Shown here one piece after another: positions 58,219 through 64,000 of a stretch of DNA of 64,000 nucleotides (within the stretch, counting starts at the first letter, position 1; the number at the start of each line of letters is the position of its first letter). The DNA comes from Clostridiales bacterium (GTDB taxonomy: Bacteria > Bacillota > Clostridia > Christensenellales > Borkfalkiaceae), in assembly GCA_015069295.1 (NCBI GenBank), contig SVIW01000009.1:1-64000 (forward strand), given 5' to 3'. Both the position numbers and the translations under genes were made by a program. Under the pieces are notes generated by a model. The model did not search any database. It was not told the origin of the DNA and worked only from the letters and a program-made list of their open reading frames with translations.

Positions 58219-61068
58219 TTATTCGGTGCGGAGAGCTACAACAGGATCCTTCTTCGCCGCTTTACGGGCGGGAATCAATCCGCTAATCAAAGTCAAGGTT
58301 ATACTGATGGCAATCATAACGAGCGCCGAGGGAATCGGCAAATCTGCCAGCGTGCTAACCCCGATTAGCGAAGAGAATATCGCGTTGACGCCAAAGGAGA
58401 TTAGGTAGGTAACCACGACCCCGATAACGCCCGAAGCCAAACCGATGATAAAGGTTTCCGCGTTGAACAGGTTTTTGATGTCCTTTTTCCTTGCGCCAAG
58501 CGAACGCAAAACGCCGATTTCTTTGACTCGTTCCACAACCGATACGTAGGTGATAATACCAATCATTACCGAAGAGACTACTAGCGATATCGAGGTAAAC
58601 GCCACCAAAACGTAGGTAATTGCGTCCAGCATCGTTTGCATCATCGTCATCATCATACCGACGGTGTCGGTGTACGTGATTTGGTCTTCCTTTTCGTGCG
58701 TATCGTTCCATCTATCCAGATGGGCAAGAATTGCTTCTTTCGATTCGAAATCGTCGGTGTAAATTGCCAAACCGTTGGGGAAGGATTTCCCTCCGACTGC
58801 GCGCAACGCCGAATCCCCGTACAGCATATATCCGGTAAAGCCTTCCGCTTTATATTCGATATAATACTCACTAAGCGAAGATGCAACCCGTTTGAAATAC
58901 TGCAAATTCGAAAGCATATATTGTTGAAGCTGCTGCGCCTTTTCCACGTAGGTAGGGTCGGTCGGCGAAAGCGACTCCATCTCTAACTGCATCCCTCTTA
59001 AATTTTGGATAACGTCGTATTGCGTACGCAAGCTTTCCGCTATTTGCGACTGTTCGTTGACGGCGATATACTCGGTAACGAGTTTTTCCGTAAAATACAA
59101 CCCGCCGTTAAGGCAGCCGTAGTTCATACCGTCTTTTAAGCGCAAGATACCCGAAATTTCAATTTCCACGCCGTCTGCGCCGCCGTTGCTGCCTAAGCCC
59201 TCCGCCGTTCTATCCCCTTGATAGTCGTAAAGATACTCGCTCGTCATAGGGTTTGCGGGGGAATAGACGGTATCGTTATAAAATAAGGTATATTTTTTGC
59301 CGACGATATTTTTATAATCGATGAGTTGTTCGTCGCGAATAACGGCGCTATCCTCCGGCAATTCTTCTCCTTCCTCAGGAAAGAGGTTTAAAAAGGATTC
59401 CTCATCCAAAAATCCCAACTGCGCAAGCGTAAGGTCGGTGATATCGTTATTGTTGCCGATAACGAGCACCGCCTCTTGGGAATTTTTCGGGAAGTGCCCT
59501 TCGACGATATCGTACTGCGAAAGCACGTATTTACCGTAGTCTTCGCTGCCGATTTCCGACGTGCCGGGCATCGTGCCGTAAATATCTCCAAGATATTCGA
59601 CAAGGTAAACGAGCTCGGCGTACTTTTCTTCCTGTTCGGTCAATTTTTGCACGTAATAAGATTTTAAAGTAGACAAGGACAGTATCCCGTCGTATTTTTG
59701 AACCTCTCCGCTGCCAAGTCGGATTTCGGTATACAGGTTGCTAAGCAAATTTGCGCCGTATTTGTATTGGATTGCCGTATACAAATCGGAGCCCATCGAT
59801 TCGACGTAATCGAAATATTCCTGCGTGAGGTTGTTAGAAATCTGCATACCTTGCGCGATGTTCGTCAAGAAAGAGTTGATGTATACCTTATCCCCGATTT
59901 TATCAAGCTCAGGTATATCGTCCAAAGAGTTCATTCCCGACATAATCGCCGTAACGTCCACCGTCGTTTCCGCAATTTCAAGCGGGTACGCCGAAAGCAT
60001 ATCCTCTTCCATTTTACGGATATAATTATTAAACCCGTTGGACAGTGCCAAAACCAAGCAAACGCTGATGATGCCGATACTGCCGGCAACCGAAGTCAAG
60101 GTCGTACGCCCCTTTTTCGTCATTAGGTTACGGAAACTTAACCCAAGCGCCGTTTTAAAGGACATCGACGAACGCTCCGCCTTTTTCTTGGCTTCTTTCT
60201 TGGCTTGCTTTTCCAATTTCTTCGCGCGCTTTTTTATCTGTTTTTCTTGCAGCGCCGATTCTATCGTTTTTTCGACGTCTTTGCCCTTTTCCGCCGCGTT
60301 ATCCGCCGCCTCTTTAATGACCTCGGCGTATGCTGCGCGTTCGGCGTCAAAAGCTTGCGCCTGCTCTTCCGGCTCTGCAATTTCCGACGGGTCGCAAGGA
60401 TTGGAGTCGGACACCACCAAGCCGTCCTGCAAGCGGACGATACGGGTGGAATACTCTTCCGCCAATTCGGGGTTATGCGTAACCATAATCACCAAACGCT
60501 CGCCCGCAATCTCGCGGATGAGGTCCATAATTTGCACGCTCGTTACCGTATCCAACGCGCCCGTAGGCTCGTCGGCGAGTAAAATTTCGGGGTTATTGAC
60601 AAGGGCGCGGGCTATCGCGACGCGCTGCATCTGTCCACCCGAAAGCTGATTGGGGCGTTTGTGCAATTCCTTACCAAGACCGACGCGAATCAAAGCTTCT
60701 TTTGCGCGTTTTTTGCGTTCGGCTTTGCTAAGCCCCGCAATCGTCAGGGCAATTTCCACGTTGCCGAGCACCGTTTGATGGGGGATAAGGTTATACGATT
60801 GGAACACGAAACCGACGCGATGATTTCTGTACACGTCCCAATCGCGGTCCTTATACGCCTTGGTCGATTTTCCGTTGATAATCAAATCGCCCGACGTATA
60901 TTTATCCAACCCGCCGATGATATTGAGCAGGGTCGTTTTTCCGCAGCCGGAAGCCCCGAGAATGGACACGAACTCGTTTTTACGAAAACAAAGGCTGACC
61001 CCTTTCAACGCCGGCACGAGCTGTCCTGCCGTCTTATAATTCTTTTTTACGTCAATCAGTTGCAACAT
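58219..61068 (-). CDS. ABC transporter with fused ATPase and FtsX/MacB-like permease
   Basis: 949 residues. Residues about 1-225 are a LolD/MacB-type ATPase: Walker A LGASGCGKTTLL, signature NQLSGGQMQRVAIARAL, Walker B ILLADEPTGALD and switch VMVTHNPELA. A charged Ala/Lys linker (240-300) leads to the first membrane helix (about 325-345), then a very large extracytoplasmic domain of about 470 residues, and three FtsX-type helices at the end (TYVLVAFTSISLVVSSVMIGIITYV, GLASGVIGVVVTYLISFGV, LVMIAISITLTLISGL). Such fusions export peptides or take part in antimicrobial-peptide defence. It has GGAGGAG before the ATG and follows a MarR regulator. Confidence 0.9.
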   Translation of the reverse strand: MLQLIDVKKNYKTAGQLVPALKGVSLCFRKNEFVSILGASGCGKTTLLNIIGGLDKYTSGDLIINGKSTKAYKDRDWDVYRNHRVGFVFQSYNLIPHQTVLGNVEIALTIAGLSKAERKKRAKEALIRVGLGKELHKRPNQLSGGQMQRVAIARALVNNPEILLADEPTGALDTVTSVQIMDLIREIAGERLVIMVTHNPELAEEYSTRIVRLQDGLVVSDSNPCDPSEIAEPEEQAQAFDAERAAYAEVIKEAADNAAEKGKDVEKTIESALQEKQIKKRAKKLEKQAKKEAKKKAERSSMSFKTALGLSFRNLMTKKGRTTLTSVAGSIGIISVCLVLALSNGFNNYIRKMEEDMLSAYPLEIAETTVDVTAIMSGMNSLDDIPELDKIGDKVYINSFLTNIAQGMQISNNLTQEYFDYVESMGSDLYTAIQYKYGANLLSNLYTEIRLGSGEVQKYDGILSLSTLKSYYVQKLTEQEEKYAELVYLVEYLGDIYGTMPGTSEIGSEDYGKYVLSQYDIVEGHFPKNSQEAVLVIGNNNDITDLTLAQLGFLDEESFLNLFPEEGEELPEDSAVIRDEQLIDYKNIVGKKYTLFYNDTVYSPANPMTSEYLYDYQGDRTAEGLGSNGGADGVEIEISGILRLKDGMNYGCLNGGLYFTEKLVTEYIAVNEQSQIAESLRTQYDVIQNLRGMQLEMESLSPTDPTYVEKAQQLQQYMLSNLQYFKRVASSLSEYYIEYKAEGFTGYMLYGDSALRAVGGKSFPNGLAIYTDDFESKEAILAHLDRWNDTHEKEDQITYTDTVGMMMTMMQTMLDAITYVLVAFTSISLVVSSVMIGIITYVSVVERVKEIGVLRSLGARKKDIKNLFNAETFIIGLASGVIGVVVTYLISFGVNAIFSSLIGVSTLADLPIPSALVMIAISITLTLISGLIPARKAAKKDPVVALRTE

Positions 61069-61126
61069 ACAAACTCCTCCATACGAAGACGAACGAATAT
61101 TCTCTCTTTTTTCTTTATCCTTAACG

Positions 61127-61154
61127 ATTATAATGACAATATACTATTAGGCAA
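61127..61154 (-). promoter_or_regulatory. promoter of the ABC gene with possible MarR half-site
   Basis: Minus strand TTGCCT (61149-61154), 16-bp spacer, TATAAT (61127-61132). The 9-mer TGACAATAT (61134-61142, plus strand) in the spacer recurs, inverted, in the marR promoter. Confidence 0.6.
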
Positions 61155-61170
61155 CTACGCGCGCTCTATT

Positions 61171-61653
61171 TTACCGCAACGCTTCCGCCTTTCTTTTTTC
61201 CGCAAGCTCGGTAAATTCTTCAAAAAGACTGCAAAGCATATAGAACTTCTCCTCGCCGTACTCTTCCACGAGCGCCCCGACGAAATCGAGTACCCGCTCC
61301 ATATCCTCCGAATAAGACTGCAACGCATTCTCCGTAATTTCGATATAGGCAATTTTTCTATCGATACTGTCGGCAACGCGCTTGACGATTTCGCGTTCCT
61401 CTAAACGGTTGACGATCTGCGAAACTGCCGAACGAGTAACGCCGAGCAATTTGGCAAGCTGCGTGGAAATTAGTCTTCTCCCTTCGCTTTTCGCCGCAAA
61501 TACCTCGCAAATCAAACGAAGCTCGGTATCGTTATAGGAGGACTTCCCGTCCGCAACCGTCAGCCCTTCCCGTCTTTTTAACATCTGAAAAAGCGCAGCA
61601 AGATAGCGTTTCTTCGTTTCCGTCGCCGCAGTTTCTTTCTTCATAAACATCAT
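61171..61653 (-). CDS. MarR family transcriptional regulator
   Basis: 160 residues. Winged helix-turn-helix: ELRLICEVFAAKSEGRRLISTQLAKLLGVTRSAVSQIVNRLEEREIVKRV, and the wing with DRKIAYIEIT. N- and C-terminal helices (MERVLDFVGALVEEYGEEKFYMLCSLFEEFTELAEKR) form the dimer. It is 102 bp upstream of the MacB-like ABC gene and most likely represses it and itself. AGAGGT lies eight bases before the ATG; an ATG three codons in is an alternative. Confidence 0.9.
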   Translation of the reverse strand: MMFMKKETAATETKKRYLAALFQMLKRREGLTVADGKSSYNDTELRLICEVFAAKSEGRRLISTQLAKLLGVTRSAVSQIVNRLEEREIVKRVADSIDRKIAYIEITENALQSYSEDMERVLDFVGALVEEYGEEKFYMLCSLFEEFTELAEKRKAEALR

Positions 61654-61717
61654 CTTCGTTTACCTCTTTCGTTTGAATTTCTTCCTCTTTTTATGTAAAG
61701 ACTTTATTCGTTATTAT

Positions 61718-61746
61718 ATTATAATTACTTCGGGGAATATTGTCAA
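61718..61746 (-). promoter_or_regulatory. consensus promoter of the marR gene
   Basis: Minus strand TTGACA (61741-61746), 17-bp spacer, TATAAT (61718-61723): a perfect consensus. ATATTGTCA at 61737-61745 overlaps the -35 and shares nine bases with the ABC promoter spacer. Confidence 0.8.
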
Positions 61747-61899
61747 CTGCTTAAATGTTTTTTCAGCCAATTTTTCGCAAATTTCACGCGAATTTCATCG
61801 AGTTTTGGCGTATATTTATCATTCTATAAAAAAGGCGGGAATAAAAAACCGGCAATTTTTTAAATTTTTGTGATTCCCCTTGCTTTTTCCGCAATATAC

Positions 61900-61928
61900 T
61901 TGTCAAAGCGAAAAAAAAGTGCTACAAT
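61900..61928 (+). promoter_or_regulatory. promoter of the M18 aminopeptidase gene
   Basis: TTGTCA (61900-61905), 17-bp spacer, TACAAT (61923-61928). Confidence 0.7.
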
Positions 61929-61969
61929 AGGGATACGAATATTTTGTAACATAACAAGGAAGAATATTT

Positions 61970-63247
61970 ATGAACGAAAGTTTTATCGAATTTTTGAAAA
62001 ACTCGCCTACTCCCTATCACGTTTGTGAAAATATACAATCGGTTTTGGAAGAGTGCGGGTTTGTAAAGCTGTCTGAAGGAGAGGATTGGAACGTCAACGA
62101 GGGCGGAAAATATTTCGTCGTTCGCGGGAGCGGGCTCGTTGCCTTTACGGTTGGAAGCTTGGACGATTTTTCCTTTAAAATTGCAGCGGCGCACACCGAT
62201 AGCTGCACTTTGAAGATTAAAGAAAACCCCCTCGTCAAATCGGAGTACTGCGCTTTATTAAACGTCGAAACGTACGGCGGCGGGGCTTGGCATACCTTCC
62301 TTGACAGACCCCTGCAAATCGCAGGCAGAGTGATAAAACGGCAGGGCAGCGTTTTAAAGGAAGAGACGGTTACTTCGTCTTTCTTGGTGCAAATCCCCTC
62401 GCTTGCCATTCATCAAAACCGCACGGTAAACGACGGACTGGCGATCAACGCGCAGACGGATTTGAAACCGATGATTTCGCTAAATGAAAACGGAATCGTA
62501 ATGGAAGACGTCTTGAAAAAACTGACGGATGGCAGCGTCGTTTCTTACGATTTATTCCTCGTGAACGCAGACCTGCCCCATTCGTTTGGTTTACACAACG
62601 AATTTTTATCCTCGCCAAGACTAGACGATTTGGCAAGCGTTTACGCTGGAATACAAGCTTTGCTTGCCGCGCCGGAAAGCGGTGGCATCAACGTCTTTGC
62701 CGCCTTTAACAGCGAAGAGATTGGCAGCGTTACTCCCGACGGGGCGGACGGCGACTTTTTAGAAAATACTCTGCGCCGTATCACTTACGCGTTGCGTTTT
62801 GACGACAACGAATATTATAAGGCGTTGTCCTCTTCGTTCTTGCTGTCGGTAGACAACGCGCACGCAACCCACCCCAATCACCCTGAAAAAACCGACCCGA
62901 CAAACCGCCCCACGCTTGGCGGCGGGATTGCCGTTAAATCGCACGCAAGCGGAGCGTATATCACGGACGCGCTCTCCTCTGCGATTGTGAAGACCTTATT
63001 TGACAACGCCGAAGTGAAATATCAGGCTTTCTTCAACCGTTCGGACGTAAGAAGCGGATCTACCCTTGGCGTAAGCTTCCGTCGACACCTTAGCCTTTCG
63101 GGCGCGGATATCGGCATTACGCAGCTTTCGATGCATTCAGCAAACGAAACGATTGCGTGGAGCGATTTAGACGAATTAACAAAGGGCTTGACCGCCTATT
63201 ACGCTTCGACTTTGCATATTGCAAACGGAAGCGTAACGATTGAATAA
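61970..63247 (+). CDS. M18 family metalloaminopeptidase
   Basis: 425 residues, a cytosolic dodecameric aminopeptidase with two metal ions. Ligands: AAAHTDSCTLKIK (His-x-Asp near residue 75), SPRLDDLASVYAGI (bridging Asp), AFNSEEIGS (Glu-Glu), SVDNAHATHPNH (Asp) and the last His in LSMHSANETI. The opening NESFIEFLKNSPTPYHVCENI is the family N terminus. Prefers acidic or neutral N-terminal residues in relatives (ApeB/DAP type); specificity here unknown. AAGGAAG precedes the ATG. Confidence 0.94.
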   Translation: MNESFIEFLKNSPTPYHVCENIQSVLEECGFVKLSEGEDWNVNEGGKYFVVRGSGLVAFTVGSLDDFSFKIAAAHTDSCTLKIKENPLVKSEYCALLNVETYGGGAWHTFLDRPLQIAGRVIKRQGSVLKEETVTSSFLVQIPSLAIHQNRTVNDGLAINAQTDLKPMISLNENGIVMEDVLKKLTDGSVVSYDLFLVNADLPHSFGLHNEFLSSPRLDDLASVYAGIQALLAAPESGGINVFAAFNSEEIGSVTPDGADGDFLENTLRRITYALRFDDNEYYKALSSSFLLSVDNAHATHPNHPEKTDPTNRPTLGGGIAVKSHASGAYITDALSSAIVKTLFDNAEVKYQAFFNRSDVRSGSTLGVSFRRHLSLSGADIGITQLSMHSANETIAWSDLDELTKGLTAYYASTLHIANGSVTIE

Positions 63248-63253
63248 CGTAAA

Positions 63254-63285
63254 TAACCCCCGCGTTTTACGCGGGGGTTAATTTT
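63254..63285 (+). terminator. terminator of the M18 gene
   Basis: TAACCCCCGCG pairs with CGCGGGGGTTA (11 bp, 5-base loop), then ATTTTAT. A second hairpin at 63289-63324 (AACACGG/CCGTGTT) ends the opposed surface-protein gene. Confidence 0.85.
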
Positions 63286-63332
63286 ATGAAAACACGGCTA
63301 CGCAGTAAACGTAACCGTGTTTTTAACTTTAA

Positions 63333-64000
63333 TTATTGTTGAATGGTAATGTTGGTATTGCTTGCAATTAAATTGTCTTTCTTCGCGCCCTCGGGTGCCG
63401 TTACCGTACCCGTCATAGTGTATCCCATCAGATAAGATTCGCTTATATCCGAATACGCATAGCCCATTAAGCCACCTACTTCGTTATTTCCGATAACGTC
63501 TCCCGTATTCGTTACATCTCCCATTGCGAGAATGTAATTATCGTCCCCGTAGAAAGAGTTGTTTAATCTTATATACCCAATTAAACCACCTACCTGTGTT
63601 TCCCCTTTAATCGTTCCTTGATTGCTCAATTCTCTTGCCGTGAAGGTAAATAAGCCATAATAACCGTATTCCCCTCTTATCCAACCTGCAATCCCGCCAA
63701 CTTTATCCTTTGCCGTAATATTTCCAGTATTTGTCAAGTTAGTGAAATCAAATGTATTGGCATTGTCTTTTGCCCCCACAATACCACCAACTCTGTTACC
63801 GGTTGAAGATATATTACCGTTATTGGTACAATCGGTTATGCTGTTATAAATATAACCCGCAATACCACCGATATTATCACCAATTCCCGTATACGTAAGG
63901 TCTACGTCGTTTACACAATTGGAAACCTTAAATCCGTCGCCGACGTAACCGCCCAAACACACGTAATTGACCGAGCTCCAATTTTTATAAGAGCTTGCGC
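63333..64000 (-). CDS. GLUG-repeat surface protein, 3' part
   Basis: The frame is open to the window edge, so only the last 221 residues are seen and the start lies beyond 64000. The sequence is a series of about six repeats of the form GGIAGY...S.D..C.N.G.I (IGGIAGYIYNSITDCTNNGN, VGGIVGAKDN, VGGIAGWIRG, VGGLIGYIRL, VGGLMGYAYSD), the GLUG motif of bacterial cell-surface and IgA-protease-like proteins. The C terminus lacks a sortase motif or membrane anchor. Probably secreted; the N-terminal part is needed to name a function. Confidence 0.8.
   Translation of the reverse strand, partial: ASSYKNWSSVNYVCLGGYVGDGFKVSNCVNDVDLTYTGIGDNIGGIAGYIYNSITDCTNNGNISSTGNRVGGIVGAKDNANTFDFTNLTNTGNITAKDKVGGIAGWIRGEYGYYGLFTFTARELSNQGTIKGETQVGGLIGYIRLNNSFYGDDNYILAMGDVTNTGDVIGNNEVGGLMGYAYSDISESYLMGYTMTGTVTAPEGAKKDNLIASNTNITIQQ

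Noticed and set aside
1-64000. CRISPR arrays, insertion sequences or rRNA genes
   Set aside because: No regularly spaced repeats, no transposase motifs with terminal repeats and no rRNA signature were seen; only short dispersed repeats occur.

Overview
The window looks like a chromosomal segment of an anaerobic Gram-positive bacterium of the Clostridia (Bacillota). The signs are strong AGGAGG-type ribosome sites, an AdhE/Rex fermentation pair, an AddAB recombination nuclease, a Gram-positive LexA box, many lipoproteins with lipoboxes, and mid-range GC with a bias to codons ending in C or G. BspA-type leucine-rich-repeat and GLUG-repeat surface proteins suggest a host-associated (gut) lifestyle. 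Neither a genus nor a host can be fixed from the sequence alone.

Layout. 1-3.7 kb: a ketodeoxygluconate operon (eda, a YitT-family gene, kdgK), then hpt preceded by the 3' stump of an NCS2 purine permease. 3.7-6.8 kb: an AT-rich island holding one restriction-modification polypeptide, lying between two identical 99-bp repeats that carry the terminator of tRNA-Gln(CUG). 6.9-15 kb: a PRC-barrel-like protein, a membrane protein and addBA. 15-24.6 kb: a lipoprotein, an AraC regulator divergent from a GH4 alpha-galactosidase, tilS, rex-adhE and a MATE exporter. 24.7-32.5 kb: a TM1266-type regulator plus an ABC importer behind a long attenuated leader, a secreted tyrosine-phosphatase-like lipoprotein, dut-trmB, and an LRR lipoprotein behind a second, very elaborate attenuator with a leader peptide. 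32.7-42.6 kb: a phage head module in P22-like order (terminase, portal, scaffold, coat, gp4-like connector, gp10-like propeller) with no integrase, tail, replication or lysis gene, probably switched by a perfect LexA box. One SH3-like membrane protein is embedded in it and a second flanks it. 45-53 kb: mgtE behind a 34-codon leader ORF, then the opposed operon radC-histidine kinase-response regulator-gph-cysK, then a PepV-like dipeptidase. 53-64 kb: two flavoproteins, a zinc-ribbon/DUF1508 protein, a DUF378 protein, a MarR-regulated ABC exporter, an M18 aminopeptidase and the 3' part of a GLUG-repeat surface protein that runs off the window.

How the genes work together: Eda and KdgK catalyse the last two steps of uronate/ketodeoxygluconate breakdown. 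Rex senses NADH/NAD and lies directly upstream of AdhE, which discharges NADH. GH4 and the divergent AraC protein form a sugar-induction pair. MarR and the MacB-like ABC protein form a likely stress-response export unit. The most unusual material is regulatory: three different 5' leaders (TM1266-ABC, LRR protein, mgtE) show alternative RNA folds, two of them with short leader peptides. The restriction-modification island and the LexA-box head module are the clearest mobile or formerly mobile pieces.
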